NCBI GenBank assembly: GCA_021155905.1
Contig: JAJNBG010000006.1
Location: forward strand, 1 to 64,000
Direction: 5' to 3'
DNA length: 64,000 nucleotides
Origin: Bacteroidota bacterium
GTDB lineage: Bacteria > Bacteroidota > Bacteroidia > B-17B0 > Aurantibacillaceae
The notes below the pieces were generated by a model. The model had not been told where the DNA came from. It searched no databases and worked only from the letters and a program-made list of their open reading frames with translations. Every line of letters starts with the position of its first letter. Position 1 is the stretch's first letter. The translations under genes were made by a program, and so were the position numbers. Shown in pieces: positions 18,335 to 27,651 of this stretch.

Positions 18335-18354
18335 ACTCGTAAACAACCCCCGAC

Positions 18355-18768
18355 ATGATTAAAAAAGAATTAGAATTGGAATCGAATGCCAAGGACATAT
18401 TCTATAAGAAAGTTCTTATTCAGTATCAAGAATATCTGGAAATGAAAAAGGCGTATGAAAAACTAACTGGAACACCTTTTGAGCTTCCTCCTGACAGTGC
18501 AGCAATTGAAATTGACCCTGAGTATAACAATGGATGGACATGGAGAGATAAAATTCTTTTTCTGTTGAAGACGAAGGGTGATTTAACCGCTAATGAGATT
18601 ATCGAAATAGCAGCGAAGTGGGAAGGTAGAACGAAAGGAGATATCAAAAATTCCGTACAGTCAAACTTATACGTACTCGTACAACAAAATAAAGTAATTA
18701 AAAAAGGAGACTATAACAGTAAATACAAAATAAATGATGTAAAACCAGAAAAAAACAAAAAGCCTTAG
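18355..18768 (+). CDS. Hypothetical protein with winged-helix-like C-terminus
   Basis: A 137-residue soluble protein. Residues 1-45 are helical (KKELELESNAKDIFYKKVLI). Residues about 60-125 look like a winged helix: WRDKILFLLKTKGDLTANEI, IEIAAKWEGRTKGDIKNSVQ, then VQQNKVIKKGDYNSKYKI as the wing. This resembles HARE-HTH-type domains, so DNA binding or a role near a modifying enzyme is possible, but no partner is adjacent. The stop codon lies inside the first arm of a stem-loop. First gene of the island. Confidence 0.65.
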   Translation: MIKKELELESNAKDIFYKKVLIQYQEYLEMKKAYEKLTGTPFELPPDSAAIEIDPEYNNGWTWRDKILFLLKTKGDLTANEIIEIAAKWEGRTKGDIKNSVQSNLYVLVQQNKVIKKGDYNSKYKINDVKPEKNKKP

Positions 18769-18788
18769 TTTTCTGACGACTAAGGCTT
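18760..18788 (+). terminator. Stem-loop overlapping a stop codon
   Basis: AAGCCTTAGT and ACTAAGGCTT form a 10-pair stem with a 9-base loop. The stop TAG of the preceding gene is in the left arm. No T-run follows on the plus strand, while A-rich sequence precedes it, so it would work better on the minus strand. Confidence 0.55.
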
Positions 18789-18904
18789 AATGGTTGAAGT
18801 ATTTTATTAAGTAAAAATACCTACGATGTTGCAAGTCAAAGGTAATAAATTTTGCTTCATAATACAAGCACGACCTGTGTTTTTTTCAATAACAAATTGA
18901 AAAA

Positions 18905-20266
18905 ATGGGCAAAATTCGATACGAAAGTATCAAGCGAATCCATAATGGAGGCGTTTGGCATGTCTTGAATTATCTAAAGAGACGTGAATTCAAAAAATTT
19001 ATGAAAGAAAAGTTTCCAAGTAGGATTGGGAAAAATGCAAAGTACACCTACTTTGATGCAATTTGTCAATTGTTTGTCAATTGCCTAAATAAGGATAAAC
19101 GAATAGCAGATACTGAAAAAATAAGAAAGTCAAAGCTAGTAACCTCCTACTATAACAAATCAATTGGCCACGATACAGTGGGGTTGCTATTAAGGTCATT
19201 AGCTGTTCCAAATAAGGAAATTAAAACAAGTTATCGTCTAAAAGGAAAGGAGGATGTAGAATCCATACAACAAATTAATACAAACCATTTTCTGAATGAC
19301 ATGCTTATTGAAACTGCATTGCAATTCGGATATCTGAAAAAAGGTGCTCAATACATTCTGGACATTGATGCGACTGTAGTAGAAACAAAGAAAAGCGACG
19401 CAACAATCACCTACAAAAAGTGCAAAGGCTATCATCCTTTAGTTGTTCTTTTAAATGGTGTTCCAGTTTGGATTGAAGGGAGAAACGGTAATAGCCACAG
19501 CCGATATGACCTCCTAAATTCCTTGAAAAATTCAATAGAGAAAATAGAGTCTTACGGTCTAAAAGTTTCAACAGTCAGAATCGATTCTGCTGGATTCAAT
19601 AGTTCGATAATAGAGTATCTGAACAATAGCGGAAAGACATTTTTCATAAGAGCGATAAAAAATACAGCAGAAGTTAAAAGGGTCGAAACCCTGCTTGATG
19701 AAGGGAGAAGTCTGCCACTTGGACTGATAAGATATCTTGATGGAGTACCTTATAAATGTGCTTATACAAAGAAAAAAGGAACAAGAAAGAAAAAAAAGCA
19801 GCAACCCAAATTGTTTGGCGTTATCACAAATGACAATGATTTGAGCGTTGAAAAAATAATAAGCATGTACAATTACCGTGCTTTGTGTGAACAATCATTT
19901 AGGGAGCTAAAGAGTTTTTTTAACTGGGATGCATTACCGTTTATAAACATGAACGAAAACATAGCCTACCTGCATGTTTGTGGGATAATGTATACCATGT
20001 ACAAAAGTATGATTAAAGACATTTCTATTATTTCTTTAAAGAATAGATGCTCAGAAGTTGTCACTCAAACTATGCACTTAAAAGCCTTTCACGATAAATT
20101 TATGGCTGTATTTGCCAGAGGTAAGAATGATTCATACACCTTTGAAATTGATGACCCAGTATTAAAGCGTTTATATCAATTATTAGACAAAGTTCTCCAT
20201 CAAATGAAATCAATTAGTGGAATAAATTACCTTGATGGCTGGAACAATATTGTTTGTAGAACCTGA
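18905..20266 (+). mobile_element. IS1380-like family transposase (complete ORF)
   Basis: A 453-residue DDE transposase. The first catalytic Asp lies in YILDIDATVVETKK, followed by the conserved CKGYHPLVVLLNGVPVWIEG block. The second is in VRIDSAGFNSSIIEYL. The Y-R-E motif reads YNYRALCEQSFRELKSFFNW. All three acidic residues are present and the frame is intact, so the enzyme may be active. I found no terminal inverted repeats or target-site duplication in the flanking 130 bases on either side, so I mark only the gene, not element ends. The neighbouring genes belong to the accessory island. Confidence 0.88.
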
Positions 20267-20392
20267 TAAATGTTAGTACAATATTCAAATAGAGCTGTGC
20301 TAAATATCTAATTTTGTTCATGAATAAAATGAGGAAAGCAGTTCTTTAAATTTTAGAGTTTTTAATTTATTCACTACTTAAAACACAAAATC

Positions 20393-21679
20393 ATGGAAAT
20401 TATAATAGGATTAATAATTGGCGGAGTATTAGGTTACTTCATTGGAAAGTTTCAGAAGGCAGCAAATGCAGACACAAAGTCTACTGACGAAAACTACATC
20501 CAAAAATCATTGTATTCCGAGCTTTATGCTGATAATAAAGCAAAAGGACTAGAAATAATCGGATTAAACAATCAATTGGCGACTTTTAAAGAAAAAAATG
20601 CCAATCTTGATGCTAGATTACTCGAGCACAAGGCAGAGTTCGATGAAATAAAAAATAAGATGAGTTTGGAATTTAGCGCACTTTCCCATAAGATATTTGA
20701 AGAGAAGAGTAGTAAATTTTTGGAGCTTAATGAGAAAAAAGTCTCAGATATTCTTAATCCACTCAAAGAAAAGATTAAAGATTTCGAAGCGAAGGTTGAT
20801 AAGAATTACAACGAGGACATTCGTGATAAGGCGTCATTAAAGAAAGAACTGGAGCACATAGTTGCATTGAACAAACAAATTGGCGAGGACGCTACAAAAT
20901 TAACCAATGCGTTAAAAGGAGACAAAAAGCTTCAAGGTGGTTGGGGTGAAATTCAGCTCGAAATGATTTTAAACAAAGCGGGACTGGAAAAAGGCATTCA
21001 TTATACAGCGCAACCTACTCTTGTAGGTGAAGAAGGCAAAACTCAAAGACCGGATTATGTTATCAATCTTCCAGGAGATAAGCATTTAATTTTAGACTCT
21101 AAGGTGTCTTTGGTTGCCTATGAACAATTTTTCAATGAAGAAAATGATATTGCACAGACTGGTTTTCTAAAGACCCATGTCGCTAGTATTAGTAAACACA
21201 TATCAGACTTAGGCGACAAGAATTATCATAAGCTTTATAACATAAACCCGCCAGATTATGTGCTTATGTTCATACCAATTGAACCAGCTTTATATGCTGC
21301 TTTGCGGGAAGATAACCGATTGTTCGATAAAGCTCTCGATAAAAATATTGTTCTCGTGTCAACGTCTACCTTATTGGCTACATTGAGGACTATTTCATAC
21401 ATATGGAAACAGGAGAATCAGAGGCAAAACGTTGCTGCAATTGCTGAAGAGAGCGGGTTGCTTTATGATAAATTCGTTGGCTTTGTTGAGGATTTAATCA
21501 ATCTAGGAAGGAAATTAGAGGGTGTTCAATCTGACTATTCTGCTGCTATGGGTAAACTTACTGAGTCAAAGCAAAAGGGCGGAACTATAATTGGTAGAAT
21601 GCAGAAAATAAAATCACTTGGAGCTAATGCTACCAAATCTATTCCAGCTAACTTATTGAACAGAGTAGAAGAACCTTAA
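20393..21679 (+). CDS. rmuC: DNA recombination protein RmuC
   Basis: RmuC is a predicted nuclease-like protein that limits recombination at inverted repeats. Residues 1-20 form an N-terminal membrane anchor (MEIIIGLIIGGVLGYFIGKF), followed by a coiled coil to about residue 175. The conserved core is present: GGWGEIQLEMILNKAGLEKG, RPDYVINLPGDKHLILDSKV (the D...E/DxK nuclease-like motif), PDYVLMFIPIEPALYAAL and TLLATLRTISYIWKQENQ. At 428 residues the length is normal. Next to the transposase in the AT-rich island, it may be an island copy, or a core gene next to which the transposase inserted. Confidence 0.93.
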   Translation: MEIIIGLIIGGVLGYFIGKFQKAANADTKSTDENYIQKSLYSELYADNKAKGLEIIGLNNQLATFKEKNANLDARLLEHKAEFDEIKNKMSLEFSALSHKIFEEKSSKFLELNEKKVSDILNPLKEKIKDFEAKVDKNYNEDIRDKASLKKELEHIVALNKQIGEDATKLTNALKGDKKLQGGWGEIQLEMILNKAGLEKGIHYTAQPTLVGEEGKTQRPDYVINLPGDKHLILDSKVSLVAYEQFFNEENDIAQTGFLKTHVASISKHISDLGDKNYHKLYNINPPDYVLMFIPIEPALYAALREDNRLFDKALDKNIVLVSTSTLLATLRTISYIWKQENQRQNVAAIAEESGLLYDKFVGFVEDLINLGRKLEGVQSDYSAAMGKLTESKQKGGTIIGRMQKIKSLGANATKSIPANLLNRVEEP

Positions 21680-21780
21680 TACCCCAATTTTTTCATTCGA
21701 CTATAGCGGCAATAACTGAAATTTTCTTACATCGACATTATTGTGTAAGAAAAACTGGAGAGCATGTTTTGTTTTGAAAC

Positions 21781-21788
21781 TATTTTTG
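21781..21788 (+). promoter_or_regulatory. -7 element TATTTTTG
   Basis: It matches TAnnTTTG 33 bases before the ATG at 21822 and supports that start over one further upstream at 21741. Confidence 0.4.
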
Positions 21789-21821
21789 TTTGTATATTCG
21801 GTAAAATTAATCTCCGAAATC

Positions 21822-24800
21822 ATGAAGCAAAAACTCTTATCGTTTGCATTCGCAGTGCTCAGTGCAAATTCATTTTCTCAAAGTCAGAATTTCGCTTTTG
21901 AGGATTGGAAATCCACAGATGGTACTCAATATTTTTTCTATAAAAATATCGTAAAAACCGATGCGTCAAATAATGTTTATACATTAGGAGCAACTACTAC
22001 AACCAATAATACAACGGATATTCTTTTATCAAAGAAAAATTCTTTGGGCGTCACTTTATGGACTAAACAAATAAATGGTTCGGCTGATTCTTATGATTTT
22101 GGCTCTGGATTATTAATTACTTCAACTGGTGATGTCTATATCACGGGTGCTATAACCAATAATACTACCACTCTAGCCCCGGAATTAATTTTAAGAAAGT
22201 ATAATAGCAGTGGTACTCAGCAATTTTCAAACACTTTCTCTAATGGTTATGGAGACGTTGGTACAGACATCATTATTAATACTACATATAATTACGTCAT
22301 AGTTTCTGGTGCGACGTACGACAATATGGGGCAAAGTGATATGCTAGTTGTCGTCTATGACACGGGTGGCGGTTTTCAATGGAACAATACATATGATTAT
22401 AACGGTTTGAATGACGGCGCATATAAGGTGACAACAAGGACAAATCTTTTAACAATAACAGGTCCAGTAACACAAAGTGCGAATAATTATAAATTAGCTT
22501 CGAAATCGTATAATGTTTCTTCTGGTTTTCCATCAGGAACTGTTACTGTCGGAGCAACGGCGACTTCATCGGTGGAGATAATTTCTGATTTAGTAACTGA
22601 TGCGGCTGGAAATATGTATATATGTGGTGCTACACAACAAAACCCTGGGCAGGGATATGATTACTATCTAGCCAAGGTAACTCCCTCATTAACTATATCT
22701 TGGGAACAAACATATAATGGTTCTGATAACTTGGATGACCAAGCAAAGAGCGTAAAAGTTGACGCATCTGGTAACGTATACATTACTGGTTTTGTCACTA
22801 GTTCGACCACTGGAAAAGACATCAAGACTATTAAATATAATAGTAGTGGTGTTGTTCAGTGGAGTGTGACAGTTAACAGCATAACAAATGGCAACGATGA
22901 GGCTTTTGATATGGAAATTGATGCCTCGTCAAACTTATATGTCACAGGTACAATAGAGAACGACGTCGATATGGGGGACTATTATACGGTAAAATATAGC
23001 AGCAGTGGGACAAAAATTTGGGATATTAAAAACGATGGCAGACATTTATTTGATTGTGCGACAAATGTTGCATTAGATTCATTACAAAATGTTATTATCA
23101 CTGGTCAAAGTGAAACAACCCCTGGAGTGTATAATTACTTAACAATGAAAATGTCTCAATTTGACGTAACTACACCAACAGATTTTAAACTTGAAAGTCC
23201 GAGTAACAATTATATGTTTTTTAAGAACAGTGGCCAGTTACTTGGCACTGATGACAACCAAATATCAGACGTTAAGTTTTATACAAACTATACAAACCCT
23301 GGGTTTTACTTTAAGAATACTGCTCAGAGTTTTGTTTTCTCTAAAAAAGATACCGTTTGTGCAACTAATGATACACTACATCGTATTGATTTGCTCTTTA
23401 ACAATTGTAATGAGTCCACAAAAACCTATCCAATGGAACAAAAGCGTGAAGGGTTTCTTAATTATTTTTTAGGTCATACTGACTCAACCGGAATTTCGGC
23501 AGTTTTTGGAAACCAACGATTAATAACACCAGAGTTGTTTAATAATATAGACTTAATGTCTAGCTCTAATCAAGATGGAATAAAGTATTATTTTATTGTT
23601 AAGCCGGGAGGAGACATGAGGGATATACAAATGCAATTCAATGGTGCAACCTCATTTAGTCTTAACGGAACAACCAACGAGTTATCAATAAACAGCAGCA
23701 TTGGAAGTCTAATTTTCGATAAACCAATAGCCTACCAATTAACTGCTGGGAACGCTACGTTAGCTGTGACGAGTTTTTCACCAAACTGGACAACAAATGG
23801 AGCAAACAATAAGTATAGATTTAATGATGGTGTATACACTGGTTCTTTGACCTTAGTAATACAAGTGTTTCAAAAAAGTAATTCTGTTTCCTCTTCTACA
23901 GCTATAGATAACTTAATTTGGAGTACATACTATGGCGGTACAGGTGGTAGAGAATCGGGGCAGTCTATAAAAACTGATAATTTAGGCAATATTTATGTCG
24001 GAGGCTTTTCGGATAACCCAAGTTTCCCAACGACTACTGGCGCCTATCAAACAACATATGTTGCAAACGATATTGAAAACGGAGTACTTATTAAGTTCAA
24101 TTCAAGCCGTCAGAGGCAATGGTCTACTTATTTCGGAGGAAGCAGTGCTGACGAAATCAAGAGTATTGTTTCAGACAATACTAATGCATTAATTTATGCT
24201 AGCGGTTATACTTGGAGTTCTGATTTTCCAATAGTCAACAAGACAGGAACTACTCCAAGCCCTGCATTCCAGGGGTATTCGGATGCGTTCATTGCAGCTT
24301 TCAAATCTGCAAACGGCGCTCCGATTTGGACAAATATGATTGGTACGAGTGGGGATGAAAGAGCATATAGTATATGTATGGATGCATCTGGAAATAAATA
24401 TATTACTGGCTATACAGCTACTGGATTAACAACAGTAAATAGTTCTGCGCATTACATGCAAACCACTTATGGAGGTGGGTCGACTGACGGGTATATCGCT
24501 AAATTTAATTCCTCTAATGTTTTGCAATGGCTTACCTATTATGGCGGAAATGCTGAGGACTACCCAAAATCGATAGCAACAGATGCATCGGGTAATATTA
24601 TTGTCTGGGGTCAAACCGTTAGTTCAACATTTAATACTTTCGATGCAGACCCAATAAACCACACTGCGATTTATAATACAACAAACTCTGGTTTAACAGA
24701 CTTCTTCATTTTAAAATTTAATTCAAGTGGAAGTAGACTATGGGCTACGCTCTATGGTGGTGATGATGATGATTTTGCTGCCGACGGTGGTGGTATAGTT

Positions 24801-25664
24801 ACTGTTGGAAATGAAATTTATTGCTTGGGAACCACTTTCAGCAGCGATATGCCTATACAGCAATTTGGAAGTACTCCTACTTATAATTTAAACGGTACTC
24901 AAGACTGCTATATTGTTTGTTTTAATTCTAGTCACCAGGAAAAGTGGGCAACTTATTTTGGCGGTTCGGACACGGATTATGGTGGAGGAATAACTAAAGA
25001 TAACAATAACAATATATTTATTACGGGCGTAACAAATAGCAGTGATTACGCCTCAGTACCTCAAACCGGATTCTATAATTCTAGTTTTTATGGCAACTTG
25101 GTAGCTGATGGGATGCATTCTGGTGATGCTTTCGTCACAGCTTTTGCTAATGACACTTATGCACCAGTATGGTCAACATTTACAGGTGGTCAAGGAGACG
25201 AATGTGGAAATAGTATATGTATAAATGGTACCAAATTATTTATTACAGGCGAAACAACATCTAAATCGAAAGATTCTCAAACACCATATCCGGTTGTTGA
25301 CCCTGGTAACAGCGCTTTTATCTATCAACCATCAATAACATCTGCAACCGGAAACGGCGATATTTTAATATCTGAATTTGATATTAACAATATGAGCACT
25401 CAGGTAGGAATTGAGGAAAAATTCAGAACAAATGATGATATTTTAATCTATCCTAATCCTTTCAAAAACGGTGTTAATCTAACTGGATTAAAAACAAAAT
25501 CATACCTTGAAGTTTTTGATGCAAGCGGTAGGATTATTTTCGTTAAGACAATGAGCCCTAATGAAAAATTCCTACCTTTGAATATAACCATTCCAGGAAT
25601 TTATTTATTGAGAATATCCAATGGAGAAGGAAACTATAAAACTTTTAAAATTGTTAAAGAATAG
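21822..25664 (+). CDS. Secreted SBBP-repeat beta-propeller protein with T9SS sorting domain
   Basis: A 1280-residue exported protein. I start at MKQKLLSFAFAVLSANSFSQ, a clean signal peptide; an upstream in-frame ATG would add 27 residues that bury it. The N-terminal 450 residues contain propeller-type repeats (SGNVYITGFVTSSTTGKDIK). Residues about 455-690 are a beta domain (NYMFFKNSGQLL, KPIAYQLTAGN) like the one that precedes SBBP repeats in gliding-bacteria proteins. Residues about 695-1180 contain classic SBBP repeats (WSTYYGGTGGRESGQSIKTD; WATYFGGSDTDYGGGITKD). The end (ILIYPNPFKNGVNL, GIYLLRISNGEGNYKTFKIV) is a T9SS sorting domain. It is probably a surface protein, co-expressed with the overlapping next gene. 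Confidence 0.85.
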   Translation: MKQKLLSFAFAVLSANSFSQSQNFAFEDWKSTDGTQYFFYKNIVKTDASNNVYTLGATTTTNNTTDILLSKKNSLGVTLWTKQINGSADSYDFGSGLLITSTGDVYITGAITNNTTTLAPELILRKYNSSGTQQFSNTFSNGYGDVGTDIIINTTYNYVIVSGATYDNMGQSDMLVVVYDTGGGFQWNNTYDYNGLNDGAYKVTTRTNLLTITGPVTQSANNYKLASKSYNVSSGFPSGTVTVGATATSSVEIISDLVTDAAGNMYICGATQQNPGQGYDYYLAKVTPSLTISWEQTYNGSDNLDDQAKSVKVDASGNVYITGFVTSSTTGKDIKTIKYNSSGVVQWSVTVNSITNGNDEAFDMEIDASSNLYVTGTIENDVDMGDYYTVKYSSSGTKIWDIKNDGRHLFDCATNVALDSLQNVIITGQSETTPGVYNYLTMKMSQFDVTTPTDFKLESPSNNYMFFKNSGQLLGTDDNQISDVKFYTNYTNPGFYFKNTAQSFVFSKKDTVCATNDTLHRIDLLFNNCNESTKTYPMEQKREGFLNYFLGHTDSTGISAVFGNQRLITPELFNNIDLMSSSNQDGIKYYFIVKPGGDMRDIQMQFNGATSFSLNGTTNELSINSSIGSLIFDKPIAYQLTAGNATLAVTSFSPNWTTNGANNKYRFNDGVYTGSLTLVIQVFQKSNSVSSSTAIDNLIWSTYYGGTGGRESGQSIKTDNLGNIYVGGFSDNPSFPTTTGAYQTTYVANDIENGVLIKFNSSRQRQWSTYFGGSSADEIKSIVSDNTNALIYASGYTWSSDFPIVNKTGTTPSPAFQGYSDAFIAAFKSANGAPIWTNMIGTSGDERAYSICMDASGNKYITGYTATGLTTVNSSAHYMQTTYGGGSTDGYIAKFNSSNVLQWLTYYGGNAEDYPKSIATDASGNIIVWGQTVSSTFNTFDADPINHTAIYNTTNSGLTDFFILKFNSSGSRLWATLYGGDDDDFAADGGGIVTVGNEIYCLGTTFSSDMPIQQFGSTPTYNLNGTQDCYIVCFNSSHQEKWATYFGGSDTDYGGGITKDNNNNIFITGVTNSSDYASVPQTGFYNSSFYGNLVADGMHSGDAFVTAFANDTYAPVWSTFTGGQGDECGNSICINGTKLFITGETTSKSKDSQTPYPVVDPGNSAFIYQPSITSATGNGDILISEFDINNMSTQVGIEEKFRTNDDILIYPNPFKNGVNLTGLKTKSYLEVFDASGRIIFVKTMSPNEKFLPLNITIPGIYLLRISNGEGNYKTFKIVKE

Positions 25665-26619
25665 ACTTTTATTATTTTTATTGGTAGCCTGCCGCTTTTC
25701 TGTTTTTTCACAGGACATTAAGTCTGGATACATGTCAATTCATTGGATTAATGGGTATACATATGCGGATACGACATATTTGTTAATCGAGCCAAATAAT
25801 GATACATATAGACCGTATATTTTAGTAAACTGGGGAGTAAAAATAGATACATCAAAGTTAGTTCAGACTATTGCTTTAAATAATAGTATTCTAAAAAAGT
25901 ATTATGGTACATGCTCTTTTCCTGGCCCGGGTTATTATTTGATTAAATATCAAGATAGCTTTAGAATCTCCGCTATCAGAAATATAGTGCAATCAGACGC
26001 TCAGAATATTGAACTAACTACTTTATTAAATATTCAAACTTTTGGGTCAATTGTTAATTCAGCCCCGACATACTTTAACAAAAACCTAACGTTATCCGTT
26101 AGCAATGATAGCGTTATATTTAAACCTTTGTTTGAAGATTTTGAAAATGATAGTTTATCCTTCCAACTAACTCACTGTTTCGCATCTAGCTATTATACCC
26201 CTGTTGGTTCGTCAATTGATGGGAATGGTAATGTCTCTTTTCAAAGAGATTCTATAGGTATTTACGCATTTTCGTTAATTGTTAAAGAATGGAGAGATAA
26301 TAATGACGATATATATGTCAATATTCAGTCCTCACAACTTGACTTTGTTATGAATATCACACCCGATGTGTCAGTTGCTGAAGAAAAACGATTTGCCAAT
26401 TCTTTATTTCCCAATCCTACTACTTCTATTCTTTACTTTGCTGATGATTACAATGAATTTAAGAACTTCACAATAGAAATAAAAAATTGGTTGGGTCAAT
26501 CTGTTTATTCTTCTCTTTTTACTTCTCAAATTGACATGTCTAATTTTTCCACAGGTATGTATTTCCTCACGATAAAGGATATGCCGAGCTTTAAGCCTGT
26601 CAAAATTATTAAAGATTAA
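25621..26619 (+). CDS. Hypothetical secreted protein with T9SS sorting domain
   Basis: A 332-residue protein overlapping the SBBP gene by 44 bases in another frame. The N-terminus contains a hydrophobic signal (LKNRLLLFLLVACRFSVFSQ). It could start at ATG 25621 or at TTG 25651, which would shorten the overlap. The YMSIHWINGYTYADTTYLLI region resembles the start of gliding-motility-type surface proteins. The C-terminus (LFPNPTTSILYFADDYNEF, STGMYFLTIKDMPSFKPVKI) is a T9SS sorting domain. The overlap implies coupling to the SBBP protein, perhaps as surface partners. Confidence 0.7.
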   Translation: MEKETIKLLKLLKNRLLLFLLVACRFSVFSQDIKSGYMSIHWINGYTYADTTYLLIEPNNDTYRPYILVNWGVKIDTSKLVQTIALNNSILKKYYGTCSFPGPGYYLIKYQDSFRISAIRNIVQSDAQNIELTTLLNIQTFGSIVNSAPTYFNKNLTLSVSNDSVIFKPLFEDFENDSLSFQLTHCFASSYYTPVGSSIDGNGNVSFQRDSIGIYAFSLIVKEWRDNNDDIYVNIQSSQLDFVMNITPDVSVAEEKRFANSLFPNPTTSILYFADDYNEFKNFTIEIKNWLGQSVYSSLFTSQIDMSNFSTGMYFLTIKDMPSFKPVKIIKD

Positions 26620-26644
26620 AATCGTCGATTAACAGTAGTCACTA

Positions 26645-27457
26645 TTATTTGGCGTTTTTCTTTTTTGTTGGAATTGTTTCTGTTATATTGATATTTTGGG
26701 CATTATTGAATTGTAAGTCAGATTTAAAAAAGTCGTTGTTCTTTCTTTGTCCAAGGCCATATGCCCACATGAAAAGTTCAACACCGAGATTTGTAGGTTG
26801 TAATACTATCCCTGATTCATTTGCTTCTTTATATTTCTTTTGTATGTAATCTTGAGAACCATATCGAAAACTAGTTATAAGGTCTTCCTTGTTAAGACCC
26901 CAAACGCAATGTGTCATAATACTGTGGAAACTATCAATCTCTTGTTGATTAAAATCCAATGCATTTTTGTAGGTCGAATATGGAATAAACAATTCCATTT
27001 CCTTTCTGTTATTGCTTTCAGCAATGTTCATGGGTTGACCATCAAACGATTTTTTTATGCTATGATAAATTAAATAGTGTGTCCTTAATTGGTAGGTCGA
27101 CAAACGGGAAATTAATGAAACAAAATAAGCTCCTCTATCATCTCTAGAAATGCCACTCCGTGATGATGCTAAAACACCTCCAAAATAATCAACTTGTAGT
27201 TCTTCTTCACACCAAGCTCCTTCTTCTAAAATGCCTTTAAGTACTTTTGGTGGAACTTTACCATCTTCGTTTATTTTATCGCCAAGTTTATTTTCCGCAT
27301 TCCTGAAAATGTTAGCTGTATTTTTCACTTTCTTCTCAGTCCACTCTTTTAATTGTCCACCAATATAATCAGCTGTAGGCCCTAAAATTTTTTCTGCGAC
27401 TTTAGCGCCTCCAATGGCGCTGCCTAAAATAGTTAGTCCTGTTCCTGGGTCTATCAT
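26645..27457 (-). CDS. Abi-alpha-like (DUF4393-like) protein, putative abortive-infection gene
   Basis: A 270-residue protein. The N-terminus (GLTILGSAIGGAKVAEKILG) is a hydrophobic Gly-rich segment that may associate with membrane. The central block VPPKVLKGILEEGAWCEEEL, then QVDYFGGVLASSRS, resembles the Abi-alpha/DUF4393 core (a helix ending EEA...EED.EL...WA.LLA), and the following helices fit. Known relatives are linked to phage abortive infection; the role here is inference. The gene has no operon partner and is bounded on both sides by related intergenic repeats (TAACAGTAGTCA at 26630 and site A upstream). Confidence 0.6.
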   Translation of the reverse strand: MIDPGTGLTILGSAIGGAKVAEKILGPTADYIGGQLKEWTEKKVKNTANIFRNAENKLGDKINEDGKVPPKVLKGILEEGAWCEEELQVDYFGGVLASSRSGISRDDRGAYFVSLISRLSTYQLRTHYLIYHSIKKSFDGQPMNIAESNNRKEMELFIPYSTYKNALDFNQQEIDSFHSIMTHCVWGLNKEDLITSFRYGSQDYIQKKYKEANESGIVLQPTNLGVELFMWAYGLGQRKNNDFFKSDLQFNNAQNINITETIPTKKKNAK

Positions 27458-27493
27458 AATTATTTGTTTTTAAAATGCTCTATAGCGTTTGCA

Positions 27494-27650
27494 TTAAGTA
27501 GTGCGGCTCAAGGCACTTTCTACCGAATGCGTCTAACAAAGATAACTGTTCCTAGGCATTTGCAAAGCAAAAATTAAAAACATGTCTACCGCTTTTGCAA
27601 ATGCTTTGGCGTCCGCTCATATTACTGGTAGGTACTGTTATAAACAGTTT
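27494..27650. repeat. Intergenic repeat unit A (attC-like candidate)
   Basis: Contains AAGTAGTGCGGC, a CGAATGC..TAACAAAGATAA block (27524-27545, shared with unit C), a hairpin GCATTTGCAAAGC / GCTTTTGCAAATGC (27556-27568 and 27591-27604), an outer CTACC / GGTAG pair and GTTATA. GCTTTTGCAAATGCTTTG (27591-27608) differs from unit B by one base. Confidence 0.55.
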
Positions 27651-27651
27651 T

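Larger units (their letters stand above)
17847..18354. other. AT-rich intergenic region, left edge of accessory island
   Basis: No convincing gene. It contains a 13-base direct repeat (AAAAATGTACTTT at 18102 and 18121, period 19), a 13-bp inverted repeat (18255-18293) and a -7 element before the gene at 18355. Base composition shifts towards A/T here relative to the kinase gene. Confidence 0.6.

Noticed and set aside
17847-18354. Riboswitch or ncRNA in the 508-base gap
   Set aside because: Only A/T-rich repeats and a palindrome were seen; no known riboswitch core was recognised.
18780-20400. Terminal inverted repeats of the IS1380-like element
   Set aside because: I compared the 130 bases on each side and saw no convincing pair of ends or target duplication, so only the gene is reported.
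21741-21821. Longer start of the SBBP protein
   Set aside because: It would bury the signal peptide 27 residues inside; the ATG at 21822 gives a clean one behind a -7 element.
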